64,000 bases of DNA. Source: Caulobacteraceae bacterium. GTDB lineage: Bacteria; Pseudomonadota; Alphaproteobacteria; Caulobacterales; Caulobacteraceae. Positions 26,284-35,530 of this stretch are shown here, piece by piece; position 1 is the first letter of the stretch; each line of letters begins with the position of its first letter. The position numbers and the translations under genes were made by a program. Location of the stretch: positions 79,012 through 143,011 of the forward strand of contig CANJME010000007.1 of assembly GCA_947475875.1 (NCBI GenBank), in the 5' to 3' direction. The notes beneath the pieces are model-generated. The model was not told where the DNA came from. It searched no databases and saw only the letters and a list, made by a program, of their open reading frames with translations.

Positions 26284-26718
26284 TTACGGGGTGACGACGT
26301 CCTTGTCGCGGGAGTCGGCCCAGAGCCAGAGCAGGCCGGCCAGGATCAGCCAGGTCACGCTGGCCTTCTTGAAGCCGTCCGGATCGTCGCCGAATACGGC
26401 GGTCGTGCTGTTGGAGGACGAAATCAGCCCGGTCCCGGTGGCGCACGGCGAGGAGGAGCCGACCGTCAACATGGCCTGGGGCTTCACGGTCACGACGCAG
26501 CCGTCGGAGAATTTCACCTGGGCCGTACCGTCACGGGCCACAAGGCGATCACCGGCGCTGAGCGTGGTGGTGTTGCTTGCGTTGGAGAAGGCTCCATTCT
26601 TGCTGGCAAGAACCGAACCGCTCACGTTGCTGACCTGAGCCGCGGTAGCCGCAGCGGCCGAAGCCTGGCCGGCGATCAAAATCCCCACGGTGGCCAAGGC
26701 CACGATCTTACCGTTCAT
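26284..26718 (-). CDS. Secreted FecR-like protein with C-terminal membrane segment
   Basis: This protein of about 144 residues has a signal peptide (MNGKIVALATVGILIAGQASA). It has a β-rich domain resembling FecR: VSNVSGSVLASKNGAF, LSAGDRLVARDGTAQVKFSDG and VVTVKPQAMLTV. Near the end is a hydrophobic segment (VTWLILAGLLWLWA) followed by a charged tail. FecR domains sense or bind periplasmic ligands in signalling proteins, but here no sigma factor or TonB receptor is adjacent. Two cysteines (DGC and SSPC) may pair. The ATG at 26718 has a good GGAGG upstream. Function unknown. Confidence 0.72.
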   Translation of the reverse strand: MNGKIVALATVGILIAGQASAAAATAAQVSNVSGSVLASKNGAFSNASNTTTLSAGDRLVARDGTAQVKFSDGCVVTVKPQAMLTVGSSSPCATGTGLISSSNSTTAVFGDDPDGFKKASVTWLILAGLLWLWADSRDKDVVTP

Positions 26719-26997
26719 AGAACCCTCCAAAAAACAGATTCCTCGCGAGAGGTGAGATGTTTTGACACACGGTAGGGGGAATAACAACCCTCTTGTAACA
26801 CCGTTTTTCCGAACACCGCACCCTTAGGCAGCCCTTACGCGACAACGAGATGACAAACGCGACAACATCCCCGAACGTTCCCTAAAAAGGTAAAAAATGT
26901 GGCACATTAACCACGCCGCGATCTTGCGCCCGCGAGCATCAATCTCGTAGCTGGCGGAATTATGAAAAACCATGGATCGATTGGGGAGACTAAGCTC

Positions 26998-27780
26998 ATG
27001 ACTTTTAAGGCCTTTGACTTGTCCGGCAAGGTTGCGCTGGTCACCGGCGGCAACGGTGGAATTGGCCTGGGTATGGCCGAGGCCTTGGCCCAGGCGGGGT
27101 CAGACGTGGTTATCTGGGGCTCGAATCCGGACAAGAATTCCGCCGCCGAGGCACGATTGAAGGCCATCGGCGTGCGGATTCTGGCTCAACGTGTGGATGT
27201 GGCCGACGAAGCTGCCGTTGATCAGGCCATGAGCGAGGCTGTGTCAAAAATGGGCAGAATTGACACAGTCATCGCCAACGCCGGGATCGGAATCAAGGGC
27301 AAGCCCTTCATCGACATCCCGACCGAGGACTACCGCAAGATTCTCTCGGTCAATCTGGACGGGGTCTTCTTCACCTTCCGGGCCGCCCTGCGCCATATGG
27401 TTGAGCGGGCCAACGCCGGTGATCCGGGCGGCAGCATAGTCGCCATCTCCTCGCTGTCGGCCGTCGATGGCGCGGCGCGCAACGAGCACTACGCCGCGAC
27501 CAAGGGCGCGCTGCTGGCCATGATCCGCGGTCTGGCGGTCGAGCACGCCCGTTACGGCATTCGCGCCAATTCGATTCTTCCCGGCTGGATCGCCACTGAC
27601 ATGACCAAGGGCTCGCAACAGAGCGATGTCTTTAACGACAAGGTCATCAAGCGCGTGCCGCTGCGCCGCTGGGGCGAGCCGGAGGACTTCGGCGGCATCG
27701 CCGTCTACTTCGCCTCGGACGCCTCGAAGTTCCACACCGGCGACCAGGTGCTGATCGACGGTGGCTACGCGGTCTTCTAG
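26998..27780 (+). CDS. SDR-family oxidoreductase
   Basis: This 260-residue classical short-chain dehydrogenase has the cofactor loop TGGNGGIGLGMAEAL, NAGIG, a catalytic Ser in ISSLSAVDG and the YAATKGALL Tyr/Lys pair, then RANSILPGWIATDM. It is closest in pattern to 3-oxoacyl-ACP reductase and sugar or steroid dehydrogenases, and the substrate is not determined. ATG 26998 follows a GGGGAG. An upstream ATG at 26962 lacks one. The gene is separated from the FecR-like gene by a 279-base divergent intergenic region in which I see no further gene. Confidence 0.9.
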   Translation: MTFKAFDLSGKVALVTGGNGGIGLGMAEALAQAGSDVVIWGSNPDKNSAAEARLKAIGVRILAQRVDVADEAAVDQAMSEAVSKMGRIDTVIANAGIGIKGKPFIDIPTEDYRKILSVNLDGVFFTFRAALRHMVERANAGDPGGSIVAISSLSAVDGAARNEHYAATKGALLAMIRGLAVEHARYGIRANSILPGWIATDMTKGSQQSDVFNDKVIKRVPLRRWGEPEDFGGIAVYFASDASKFHTGDQVLIDGGYAVF

Positions 27781-27781
27781 A

Positions 27782-27824
27782 GCGCGTTCCGAAAAGTGGA
27801 ATCCGGTTTTCGGATCAAACGCGC
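27782..27824. repeat. Alphaproteobacterial hairpin repeat (TCCGAAAA/TTTTCGGA)
   Basis: GCGCGTTCCGAAAA and its complement, TTTTCGGA then (after a three-base bulge) AACGCGC, form a hairpin between the convergent SDR and hydrolase genes. This GTTCCGAAAAGTGGAATCC-type sequence recurs in many Rhizobiales and Caulobacterales genomes. It may also end transcription from either side. Confidence 0.75.
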
Positions 27825-27830
27825 GACAAG

Positions 27831-28574
27831 CTAGAGCACTTCCTCGACCGTCTGGATCAACCGCGCGATATCCTGCGGCCGCGACAGGCGATGGTCGCCG
27901 TCCTTGATCATGGAATAGACCACGTCCTCGCCCTCCAGGGCGACGGCCAGGTGCAGGGCGTGGGCCCAGGGCACGTCCGGGTCTACGCCCCCCTGCAGAA
28001 TGCGCACCGGAACCTTGATGGCGACCGGTGACCCCAAAATCTGCCAGCGTGCGCCATCCTCCAGCAAGGCCCGAGTGATCGGATAGCCGCCCTCGTCGTA
28101 CCTGGACGGCCGCGTCCACACACCGTCGCGGGCCAGGGCGGCGTGGCCCTGGGGCGGAATGCCGGGCTTCATTAGTTTCTCGGTGAAGTCTGCGGCGGGC
28201 GCGATCAGCATCATGGCCTTCACACGCTCGGGCCGCGACAGGGCGGCGAGGCAGGCAATCCAGCCGCCCATGGATGAACCGGCCAGCACGACCGGCCCCT
28301 CGGTCAACTCGTCGATCACGGCCAGGGCGTCGGCCCGCCAGCGGGTGATGGTCCCGTCTTTGAACTCGCCGCCGGAGGCGCCGTGCCCGAAATAGTCGAA
28401 CCGCAGGAAGGACCGTCCCGTGGACTGGGCCCAGTCGGCCAGGGCCTGGGCCTTGGTTCCGGTCATGTCCGAGGCGAATCCCCCCAGCCACAGGACAGTG
28501 GGTCCTGCGCCGGAAATCTTGCGCCAGGCGAGTTCCACGCCCTCTGAGGTGAGTTTTCCGTGTGTTTCGACCAT
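27831..28574 (-). CDS. Alpha/beta hydrolase
   Basis: This 247-residue serine hydrolase has a nucleophile elbow GSSMGGWIA, an oxyanion region near VLWLGGFASDM, an acidic residue in GGVDPDVPW and the catalytic His in KDGDHRLSRP. This is the compact organisation of esterases and palmitoyl-thioesterase ABHD10-like proteins. The ATG at 28574 has an AGGGGAAG upstream. A TTG at 28616 could extend it by 14 residues. Substrate unknown. Confidence 0.88.
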   Translation of the reverse strand: MVETHGKLTSEGVELAWRKISGAGPTVLWLGGFASDMTGTKAQALADWAQSTGRSFLRFDYFGHGASGGEFKDGTITRWRADALAVIDELTEGPVVLAGSSMGGWIACLAALSRPERVKAMMLIAPAADFTEKLMKPGIPPQGHAALARDGVWTRPSRYDEGGYPITRALLEDGARWQILGSPVAIKVPVRILQGGVDPDVPWAHALHLAVALEGEDVVYSMIKDGDHRLSRPQDIARLIQTVEEVL

Positions 28575-28642
28575 TGTTCTTCCCCTACCCGTCCGAAACG
28601 GTTTAGGCGTGGACAACTTTCACCGCCAGATGCGCGCGGGCC

Positions 28643-29578
28643 ATGAACACGACCGAGAAGATCCTGGTCATCAAGCTCGAGGACCTGACGAGCTTCGTCA
28701 TGGCCTTCGCCGCCATGAAACAAATCCGGCTCGCCCACGGCGAGGCGCACATCACCCTTCTGACCACGCCCGCGTTCGGGCCCATCGCCAAGGCCAGCGG
28801 CTATTTCAACGCCGTCGACACCGGTGGCGACATGGAAAGCCTGTCTCTGTCCCGCGCCGTCAAGAAAAAGAAGTTCGACCGGGTCTATGACCTGGAAGCC
28901 TCTCAAAAGACTGCCAAGATCTACAGCCTGATGTGGCCGTTCCGCCCGCCCTGGACGGGCCACGGCGCGCTTAAGGACAAGACGCCCGGTCTCGGCGCCA
29001 TGCATCTGTTGGAGCGTAACGCCAGCCTCCTGCAGGCCGCCGGCGCCTGGCCGGACGCGCCGACCCGGCCGGGCGATGCACCGCCGCCGGATCTTTCCTG
29101 GATCCTCAAGCTTGCGCCAGGCGCGGCCAGGCTGAAGCCCTATGTGCTGCTGGTCCCTGGCGGAACCGAAGGCCGCTGCTGGCCGATCAACCTCTATGGC
29201 GAACTGGCCGTGCATTTCCGCAGCGTCGGCTTCGATAATGTGGTTATCGGCAAGCTGGAAGACGCCAAGCTCGCCAGAGCCATCCAGCGCTATGATCCGA
29301 CCGCCCGCGACCTCACCGGCCGCACCGACTACGCCCAGATCGCGGTGCTTTCCGCCCGTGCGGCGCTGGCGGTGGGCAATGAGTGCAGCGCCCTGCACCT
29401 GGCTATCGCCGCCGGCGCACCGACTATCGCCTTCTATCCGGCCTCGGTGAACCTGACCCGCGACGGCCCTCGCGGCCACGTCGCCGTCATGCAGGCCGAG
29501 GATCTGTCGGACATCAAGGTCGATCAGGTCGCCCGCGCGGCGGTGAACATGGCGCCCACCAACGCCGTCGCCAGCTGA
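28643..29578 (+). CDS. Glycosyltransferase family 9
   Basis: This 311-residue GT-B enzyme is related to heptosyltransferases: KILVIKLEDLTSFVMAFAAM at the acceptor domain, LLVPGGTEGRCWPINLYGEL, and AALAVGNECSALHLAIAAGAP with AFYPASVN in the donor domain. The Asp of the usual GxDTG motif appears as GNECSALHLA. In Caulobacterales such a gene commonly precedes infC. It probably adds a sugar to LPS core or a surface glycan; donor and acceptor are unknown. Confidence 0.85.
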   Translation: MNTTEKILVIKLEDLTSFVMAFAAMKQIRLAHGEAHITLLTTPAFGPIAKASGYFNAVDTGGDMESLSLSRAVKKKKFDRVYDLEASQKTAKIYSLMWPFRPPWTGHGALKDKTPGLGAMHLLERNASLLQAAGAWPDAPTRPGDAPPPDLSWILKLAPGAARLKPYVLLVPGGTEGRCWPINLYGELAVHFRSVGFDNVVIGKLEDAKLARAIQRYDPTARDLTGRTDYAQIAVLSARAALAVGNECSALHLAIAAGAPTIAFYPASVNLTRDGPRGHVAVMQAEDLSDIKVDQVARAAVNMAPTNAVAS

Positions 29579-29617
29579 GCAAATACCAATCTCTTTGCGG
29601 GTGTTGCGCGGCAGCGC

Positions 29618-29646
29618 TTGATCGCGCGGCAAGGCTTGGTCATAAA
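29618..29646 (+). promoter_or_regulatory. Candidate promoter of infC-rpmI-rplT
   Basis: TTGATC (29618-29623) and CATAAA (29641-29646) are spaced by 17 bases and lie 29 bases before the GTG of infC. Each matches the sigma-70 consensus at four of six positions. Confidence 0.35.
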
Positions 29647-29674
29647 CGCCGCCGGCCTTACGTAACGGTCGCCT

Positions 29675-30235
29675 GTGACAACAGCCTCGGAGAAGACGCC
29701 TATTCGCCGTCCGAATAACACGCCGCCCACCAAGGACGGCCCGCGTATGAACGAAGACATCCGCTCGCCGAAGGTGTTGCTCATCGACCAGCATGGCGAA
29801 AAGCAAGGGGTGATGCCCACCTCCGCGGCGCTCGAAGCCGCCGAAGAGGCCGGGCTGGATCTGGTCGAGATCGTGCCGACCGCCGATCCGCCGGTCTGCA
29901 AAATTCTCGACTACGGCAAATTCCGCTTTGAGGAGCAGAAGAAGAAGGCCGCCGCGCGCAAGAAACAAAAGGTCGTCGAGCTCAAGGAAATCAAGCTCCG
30001 CCCCAACATCGACATCCACGACTATGAGGTGAAGGCCAAGGCCATGCACCGCTTCTTCGAGGAGGGCGACAAGGTGAAGGTCACCATGCGCTTCCGCGGC
30101 CGCGAGATGGCTCACCCGGAACTGGGCATGAAGCTGCTCATGAAGGTGAAAGCCGACTTCGAGACCATCACCAAGATGGAATACGAGCCGCGCATGGAAG
30201 GCCGCCAGATGATCATGATCCTGGCGCCCAAATAG
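29675..30235 (+). CDS. infC: Translation initiation factor IF-3
   Basis: IF-3 binds the 30S subunit and checks start-codon pairing. The 186-residue product has the N-domain ([20 protein letters not shown]), the linker with basic [11 protein letters not shown], and the C-domain ([17 protein letters not shown], then [11 protein letters not shown]). The frame opens with GTG 29675; ATG 29747 is an alternative that would remove 24 residues of low-complexity leader. IF-3 genes often use unusual starts for autoregulation. The operon order infC-rpmI-rplT is canonical. Confidence 0.96.
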   Translation: MTTASEKTPIRRPNNTPPTKDGPRMNEDIRSPKVLLIDQHGEKQGVMPTSAALEAAEEAGLDLVEIVPTADPPVCKILDYGKFRFEEQKKKAAARKKQKVVELKEIKLRPNIDIHDYEVKAKAMHRFFEEGDKVKVTMRFRGREMAHPELGMKLLMKVKADFETITKMEYEPRMEGRQMIMILAPK

Positions 30236-30338
30236 CAACGCCGACAAAGGGTTGCCTTTAAGGCCCCTTTCCCCTAAGACGCGCGCCTTCCGAACGGCCG
30301 GGCTCATGGCATGCCTTGGCGGTTCTTACGCTCCTACT

Positions 30339-30369
30339 AGAAGGCGGGGTTCTCAAACCCCGATGCAAA
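30339..30369 (+). promoter_or_regulatory. SD-hairpin arrangement at the rpmI start
   Basis: AGAAGG (30339-30344) would be a good ribosome-binding site but lies 25 bases before the rpmI ATG. The 18 bases immediately after it form a 7-bp hairpin (CGGGGTT 30345-30351 with AACCCCG, looping out an extra A), leaving seven bases (30363-30369) before ATG 30370. If the hairpin forms, the effective spacing is seven bases. The role in translation is inferred. Confidence 0.45.
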
Positions 30370-30567
30370 ATGCCGAAACTGAAGACCAAGTCGGGCGCCA
30401 AAAAGCGCTTCAAGATCACGGCTACGGGCAAGATCAAGGCAGGGGTTGCGGGCAAGCGCCACCGTCTGATCAGCCACAATGGCAAGTACATTCGCCAAAA
30501 TCGCGGCACTCAGGTGATGAGCGACGCCGATGCGGTGAAGATCAAATCCTACATGCCGTACCTCTAG
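30370..30567 (+). CDS. rpmI: 50S ribosomal protein L35
   Basis: This 65-residue basic ribosomal protein starts [20 protein letters not shown] and ends KSYMPYL, a full match to bacterial L35. The ATG at 30370 is fixed by this N-terminus even though the frame is open further upstream. It is followed after 27 bases by rplT. In E. coli the rpmI leader is the site where L20 represses the operon; here a compact hairpin precedes the start. Confidence 0.97.
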   Translation: MPKLKTKSGAKKRFKITATGKIKAGVAGKRHRLISHNGKYIRQNRGTQVMSDADAVKIKSYMPYL

Positions 30568-30594
30568 CCCCAGATCTTGTAAGGATAATCGCAC

Positions 30595-30951
30595 ATGGCA
30601 CGCGTAAAACGGGGCGTCACCGGCCACGCCCGTCACAAGAAGGTCCTCGAGCAAGCCAAGGGCTTCTCGGGCCGCCGCAAGAACACCATTCGGGCCGCCA
30701 AGGCCGCCGTCGACCGCGCCGGGCAGTACGCCTACCGCGACCGCCGTATCAAGAAGCGCATGTTCCGCGCTCTGTGGATCCAGCGCATCAACGCCGCGGC
30801 TCGCCTCGAGGGTCTGACCTATTCCCGATTTATCAGCGGCCTTGAAAAGGCCGGGATCGAAATGGACCGCAAGGTCCTCGCGGATGTCGCGGGCTCCGAT
30901 CCAGCCGCTTTCAAGGCCATCGCCGACAAGGTTCGCGCCGCGCTGGCCTAG
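30595..30951 (+). CDS. rplT: 50S ribosomal protein L20
   Basis: This 118-residue 23S rRNA-binding protein is needed early in 50S assembly. It starts [18 protein letters not shown], with the very basic N-terminal extension, and the globular part has [20 protein letters not shown]. It is the last gene of infC-rpmI-rplT and is followed by a strong terminator. L20 is the known autorepressor of this operon in enteric bacteria; whether that holds here is not shown. Confidence 0.98.
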   Translation: MARVKRGVTGHARHKKVLEQAKGFSGRRKNTIRAAKAAVDRAGQYAYRDRRIKKRMFRALWIQRINAAARLEGLTYSRFISGLEKAGIEMDRKVLADVAGSDPAAFKAIADKVRAALA

Positions 30952-30978
30952 GAAGTTCGGGTTCGTCCTGATTTCGAA

Positions 30979-31013
30979 AAGCCTCTCGGTCTCGAACCGG
31001 GAGGCTTTTTTTT
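30979..31013 (+). terminator. Intrinsic terminator of the infC-rpmI-rplT operon
   Basis: A 12-bp stem, AAGCCTCTCGGT (30979-30990) with ACCGGGAGGCTT (30996-31007, one G-T pair) and a five-base loop, leads into eight consecutive Ts (31006-31013). It lies 28 bases after rplT. Confidence 0.95.
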
Positions 31014-31022
31014 CTTCCGCTT

Positions 31023-31099
31023 GTCCCCGCGAAGGCGGGGATCCATCCGACCTTCCGCAGCGATGTCACTTTCCGATGGATCCCCGCCTTCGCGGGGAC
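31023..31099. repeat. Palindromic repeat, same family as the ygfZ insertion
   Basis: A perfect 25-base inverted repeat, GTCCCCGCGAAGGCGGGGAT-CCATC (31023-31047) and its complement (31075-31099), has a 27-base centre and lies between rplT and pheS. The CCCCGCGAAGGCGGGG core is identical to the arms at 15085-15140. Confidence 0.93.
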
Positions 31100-31152
31100 G
31101 GTCGGCAGAGAGAGTTTCGCCCCGCTCCAAAACCGCATAGATCAGCACCACA

Positions 31153-32280
31153 ATGACCGACCTGTCCCCCAAAGCCCTCGACCAGCTGGAAGCCGAAGCG
31201 CTGACCATGGTCTCCACGACCGCCGACGCGGCCGCGCTCGAGGCCGCGCGCGTGGCCTTGCTCGGCAAGCAGGGACGCATCTCCGCCCTGCTCGGTCAGA
31301 TGGGCGGGCTTTCGATTGAGGATCGCAAGACTGTGGGCCCGCGCCTCAATGGCATCCGCGATCTGGTCACCGGCGCCATCGCCGACCGCAAGGCCGCGCT
31401 CGATTCAGCCGCGCTGGATGCACGGCTCGCCGCCGAGAAGGTCGACCTGACCCTGCCCGCCCCGCCGCGCCGCAAAGGCTCGGTTCACCCGACCATGCAG
31501 GCCATGGACGAGATGGTGGCCATCTTCGCCGAGATGGGCTTTTCGGTCGCAGAGGGGCCCGACATCGAGGACGACTTCCACAACTTCACGGCCCTGAACT
31601 TCCCGCCCAGGCACCCGGCGCGGGAGATGCACGACACCTTCTTCTTCAAGCCCGGCCCGTACGGGACGCCGAAACTGCTGCGCACCCACACCAGCCCCGT
31701 GCAGGTGCGCACCATGCGCCGCACCAACGACAAGCCCGCCGCCTCGTGGATCGCCTGCGGACGCGAGCCGCCGATCCGCATTGTCGTGCCGGGCCGCACC
31801 TACCGTATGGACTCGGACGCCACCCACACGCCGATGTTCCACCAGATCGAGGGTCTCGTGATCGACAAGGCCATCCACATGGGTCACCTGAAATGGACCC
31901 TGGAGACCTTCGTCGCCCGCTATTTCGAGACAGATGAAGTCACCGCCCGCTTCCGCCCCCACCACTTCCCGTTCACCGAGCCCAGCGCCGAGATGGACAT
32001 CGGCTGCGACCGCTCGGGCGGCGAGCTCAAGATCGGCCAGGGCTCCGACTGGCTGGAGATCCTCGGCTGCGGGATGGTGCATCCCAATGTGCTGAAGAAC
32101 TGCGGCATCGATCCGGACGTCTACCAGGGCTTTGCCTTCGGCCTCGGCGTCGACCGCCTGGCCATGCTGAAATACGGCATCCCCGACCTGCGCGACATGT
32201 TCGCGTCCGATGTGCGCTGGCTGGCGCACTACGGGTTCTCGGCGTTCCAGGCCCCGAACCCGGCGAGCGGCCTGTCATGA
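31153..32280 (+). CDS. pheS: Phenylalanine-tRNA ligase alpha subunit
   Basis: This is the catalytic subunit of the (αβ)2 enzyme that charges tRNA-Phe. The 375-residue protein has the N-terminal coiled coil (about 1-90) and the class II core: [20 protein letters not shown], the motif 2 region [20 protein letters not shown], and [19 protein letters not shown] (motif 3). Its TGA overlaps the pheT ATG (ATGA), so the subunits are translationally coupled. Confidence 0.98.
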   Translation: MTDLSPKALDQLEAEALTMVSTTADAAALEAARVALLGKQGRISALLGQMGGLSIEDRKTVGPRLNGIRDLVTGAIADRKAALDSAALDARLAAEKVDLTLPAPPRRKGSVHPTMQAMDEMVAIFAEMGFSVAEGPDIEDDFHNFTALNFPPRHPAREMHDTFFFKPGPYGTPKLLRTHTSPVQVRTMRRTNDKPAASWIACGREPPIRIVVPGRTYRMDSDATHTPMFHQIEGLVIDKAIHMGHLKWTLETFVARYFETDEVTARFRPHHFPFTEPSAEMDIGCDRSGGELKIGQGSDWLEILGCGMVHPNVLKNCGIDPDVYQGFAFGLGVDRLAMLKYGIPDLRDMFASDVRWLAHYGFSAFQAPNPASGLS

Positions 32281-34691
32281 AATTCACCCTCACCTGGCTG
32301 AAACAGCACCTCGATACCAAAGCGACCGTTCAAGAGGTCGTGGACGCCATGACCATGGCCGGGCTTGAGGTCGAGCATGTCGAAGATCCGGCTTCCAAGC
32401 TCGGCGCTTTCACGGTCGCCAAGATCGTTGAGGCCGTGCAGCATCCCAACGCCGACCGCCTGCGGGTCTGCCAGGTCGACACCGTCGATGGCCGCAAGGA
32501 GATCGTCTGCGGCGCGCCCAATGCCCGGGCGGGCCTGACCACCATCTACGCCCCCATCGGCGCCTTCGTGCCGGGCCTCGGCGTCACCCTGGTGGAAAAG
32601 CCCGTGCGGGGCGTCGTTTCCAACGGCATGCTCTGTTCGGGCGCCGAGCTGGAGCTCGACACTGACGCCGACGGCATCCTCGAGTTGGCCGATACCCTGA
32701 CCGTCGGAACGCCGGCCGCCGTGGCCTTCGGGCTGGAAGCGGTGATCGACTTCGAGGTCACCCCCAACCGTCCCGACTGGCTGGGCGTCGCCGGCATCGC
32801 GCGCGATCTCGCCGCCGCGGGCCTGGGCCACATCAAGGACCTGACCGTCCATCCGCAACGCGGGCACTTCCCGTGCCCGATCAAGATCAAGGTCGACGGC
32901 GAGGCGTGCCCCGAATTCGCCGGCCGCACCATCACGGGCTTGAAGAACGGCCCCTCGCCGAAGTGGCTGCAAGACGCCCTGCGCGCCGTCGGCCTTCGCC
33001 CGATCAACGCCCTCGTTGATGTGACCAACTACATCTCCTACGACCGGGCCCGGCCGCTGCACGTCTATGACGCGGCCCTCTTGGCCGGCGACACGGTGGT
33101 CGCCCGCCGGGGCCAGCATTCGAAAAGCGGCGACGAGCACCTCATCGCTCTCGACGGCAAGACCTACGACATCGGCCCGGACATGTGCGTCATCGCCGAC
33201 GCCGGCGGCGAGCGGCCCATTGGCCTTGGCGGCGTCATGGGCGGCGCCTCCACCGGTTCGACCGAGGCCACCACCGAGGTCTTCATCGAGAGCGCCTATT
33301 TCGACCCGATCAACACCGCCCAGACGGTTCGCGACACCGGCATCAATTCCGATGCCGCCTACCGCTTCGCGCGCGGCGTCGACACCGGCTTCGTCATCGG
33401 TGGGCTGGAACTGGCGACGAAAATGATCCTCGAGATCTGCGGCGGCCAGGCGTCCGAAATTACCGTCGCAGGCAAGGCGCCGGCCCCGCCCGCGCCCGTT
33501 CATTTCGACCCGGCCTATGTGCATCAGTTGGCTGGTCTCGACGTGCCGGTCGACCGCGTGCGCCATATCCTCACGGCTTTGGGTTTCCACCTCGACGATG
33601 AGGTGACGAGGCATCTCAGGGGAGATTATCTGGTCACCCCCCCCAGCTGGCGGCGCGATGTTGAAGGCAAGGCCGACCTGGTCGAAGAGGTCGCCCGCAT
33701 CGTCGGCTATCAGGCCCTGCCCTCGACGCCCCTGCCGGAAGTTCCCGTCCAATCCGGCGGCGTGCTCACCGCCCGCCAGGCCCGCGCCCGCACCGCCCGC
33801 CGGGCCCTGGCCGCGGCCGGTTACAACGAAGCGGTCACCTGGTCCTTTACCGCCCACAAGACCGCGGCCCTGTTCGGCGGCGGGGCCGAGGAACTGGTGC
33901 TGGCCAACCCTATCGCAGCCGACCTCGACTGCATGCGGCCCTCGATCCTGCCCAACCTGATCGAGGCCGCTCAGCGCAATGCCAACCGCGGTTTCGCCGA
34001 TGTGGCCCTGTTCGAGATCGGGCCAGTATTCGACTCCGACGAACCGCAGGGCCAACGCACCGTGATCGCCGGCCTTGCCGCTCCCCACGGCGCGCGCCGC
34101 TGGGACAAGGGCGCGGCCGATCCGCTCTTCGCCCTCAAGGCGGACCTGATGGCCCTGCTGGCTGAGGTGGGCGCGCCGCTCACCTCGCTGCAGGTCGAAC
34201 AGGACGAGGCCTCCGCCTGGTTCCACCCGGGCCGATCGGCGAAGCTGAAACTCGGGCCCCGGACCGTGATCGCCGAGTTCGGCGAGCTGCATCCCAAGAT
34301 CCTGACGGCGCTCGACACTGAAGGGCCGATGTATGCGTTCGAGCTTGCCCTCGATGGGATCCCGGCGCCGAAAGCCAGGGGCAAGTCGCGCGCGAAACTG
34401 GACCTGTCGCCGCTGATGCCGCTGTCGCGCGATTTCGCCTTCGTCACCCAGGAAGCCACGCCCGCCGGCGAGCTTGCCCGCGCCATTGCCGGCGTCGACA
34501 AACAGTTGATCGCGTCCGTGCAGGTGTTCGACGTCTATCGCGGCGCCGGCGTCCCCGAAGGCCACAAATCCATCGCCCTGGAAGTCACCCTGCAGCCGCG
34601 CGAAGCCACCCTCACCGACGCCGAGATCGAGGCCCTGTCGGCGCGCATCGTCGCCGCGTGCGAAAAGCTCGGCGCAAAGCTAAGGTCCTAG
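32277..34691 (+). CDS. pheT: Phenylalanine-tRNA ligase beta subunit
   Basis: This 804-residue β subunit shows the expected domain order. It begins with the tRNA-binding OB fold (about 40-150; [13 protein letters not shown]), followed by the B3/4 editing domain ([17 protein letters not shown] context, [17 protein letters not shown] upstream). Next are the B5 domain ([20 protein letters not shown]), the catalytic-like core (EAVTWSF) and the C-terminal FDX-ACB anticodon-binding fold ([12 protein letters not shown] to [14 protein letters not shown]). The first motif after editing, [11 protein letters not shown], is intact. It overlaps pheS by four bases and the YqhA-like gene starts four bases after it. 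Confidence 0.97.
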   Translation: MKFTLTWLKQHLDTKATVQEVVDAMTMAGLEVEHVEDPASKLGAFTVAKIVEAVQHPNADRLRVCQVDTVDGRKEIVCGAPNARAGLTTIYAPIGAFVPGLGVTLVEKPVRGVVSNGMLCSGAELELDTDADGILELADTLTVGTPAAVAFGLEAVIDFEVTPNRPDWLGVAGIARDLAAAGLGHIKDLTVHPQRGHFPCPIKIKVDGEACPEFAGRTITGLKNGPSPKWLQDALRAVGLRPINALVDVTNYISYDRARPLHVYDAALLAGDTVVARRGQHSKSGDEHLIALDGKTYDIGPDMCVIADAGGERPIGLGGVMGGASTGSTEATTEVFIESAYFDPINTAQTVRDTGINSDAAYRFARGVDTGFVIGGLELATKMILEICGGQASEITVAGKAPAPPAPVHFDPAYVHQLAGLDVPVDRVRHILTALGFHLDDEVTRHLRGDYLVTPPSWRRDVEGKADLVEEVARIVGYQALPSTPLPEVPVQSGGVLTARQARARTARRALAAAGYNEAVTWSFTAHKTAALFGGGAEELVLANPIAADLDCMRPSILPNLIEAAQRNANRGFADVALFEIGPVFDSDEPQGQRTVIAGLAAPHGARRWDKGAADPLFALKADLMALLAEVGAPLTSLQVEQDEASAWFHPGRSAKLKLGPRTVIAEFGELHPKILTALDTEGPMYAFELALDGIPAPKARGKSRAKLDLSPLMPLSRDFAFVTQEATPAGELARAIAGVDKQLIASVQVFDVYRGAGVPEGHKSIALEVTLQPREATLTDAEIEALSARIVAACEKLGAKLRS

Positions 34692-34695
34692 AATC

Positions 34696-35274
34696 ATGGC
34701 CAAGCCCGATCCCATCGAAGCCACCAAGAACGCCCTCGAAAACACCCTGGAAGGCGGCCTCTTCGCCAGCCGCTGGGTGATGGCGCCCTTCTATGTCGGG
34801 CTCGTCGCCTCGCTTGTGGTGCTGCTGGTGGTGTTCATCGCCGAACTGGTCGCGGAGGTTTCGCACCTCTTCTACTTCGAGGAAGGCGTCCTGCACTTCA
34901 TGGATCCGGAAAAAGGCATCCTTCTGGCGCTCACGCTCATCGACCTGTCCCTGGCCGCCAACCTCGTGCTGATCGTCATTTTCTCGGGTTACGAAAACTT
35001 CGTCTCCAAGATCAACGCCGGCCGACGCGAAGACCGGCCCGAATGGATGGGCACCATTGATTTCTCCGCCCTGAAGCTGAAACTGATCGCCTCCATCGTC
35101 GCCATCAGCGGCATCGCCCTCCTCAAGGCCTTCCTGGAAATCCAGGATCCCGAACACGCCCTCGACGTCACCCACCTGATGTGGATGGTCATCATCCACC
35201 TGACCTTCGTGGCCTCGGGCGTGCTGCTGGCGGTGATGGACTGGCTCTCCAGCCGCTCGGGCAAGGCGCACTAG
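34696..35274 (+). CDS. YqhA-like integral membrane protein (UPF0114)
   Basis: This 192-residue protein matches the UPF0114/TIGR00645 family. It has four hydrophobic segments: FYVGLVASLVVLLVVFIAEL, LLALTLIDLSLAANLVLIVI, KLIASIVAISGIALLKAFL and IIHLTFVASGVLLAVMDWL. The conserved FSGYENFVSKI and DFSALKLKLIASIVAIS also fit. Function is unknown. It follows pheT by four bases, so it may be co-transcribed. Confidence 0.92.
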   Translation: MAKPDPIEATKNALENTLEGGLFASRWVMAPFYVGLVASLVVLLVVFIAELVAEVSHLFYFEEGVLHFMDPEKGILLALTLIDLSLAANLVLIVIFSGYENFVSKINAGRREDRPEWMGTIDFSALKLKLIASIVAISGIALLKAFLEIQDPEHALDVTHLMWMVIIHLTFVASGVLLAVMDWLSSRSGKAH

Positions 35275-35332
35275 GGCCACTCCAGGCAACAAGCGCGGAC
35301 CCTGAGCGTTGTGGTGGTGAGGGGAGCTCACC

Positions 35333-35521
35333 ATGACCGATCCGACGACGCCGGGCGAGCCTGGCATGCCGCCCGAACAACCCGACTGTAATCCCGGTCC
35401 TGAGATCGATCCTCCCTGCGGGCCCGAGGAAATGCCGCCGTCCCAGCCGTCCGATCCCGGCGATTGGCGCCCGCACACCACCACCATCGGGATAATGCAA
35501 TCGCGGATGGAATTGTTCTAA
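35333..35521 (+). CDS. Small Pro-rich hypothetical protein
   Basis: This 62-residue acidic protein is rich in Pro (PGEPGMPPEQP, PPCGPEEMPPSQP) and has two cysteines, no signal peptide and no membrane segment. A strong GAGGGGAG lies six bases before the ATG, which supports real translation. It lies between the YqhA-like gene and mutY, nine bases before the mutY GTG. I do not recognise a family. Confidence 0.55.
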   Translation: MTDPTTPGEPGMPPEQPDCNPGPEIDPPCGPEEMPPSQPSDPGDWRPHTTTIGIMQSRMELF

Positions 35522-35530
35522 GACTCCGGG

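Noticed and set aside
26719..26997. Small gene in the longest gap of the window
   Set aside because: The ATG at 26898 gives only 17 codons; the gap otherwise shows AT-rich promoter-like sequence between divergent genes.
28463..30307. 614-codon reverse frame across the GT9 and infC genes
   Set aside because: It crosses two clear forward genes and their intergenic region and shows no conserved motif.
32229..34565. Very long open frame on the reverse strand opposite pheT
   Set aside because: It mirrors pheT codon positions in GC-rich DNA and its translation has no recognisable domain; pheT is unambiguous.
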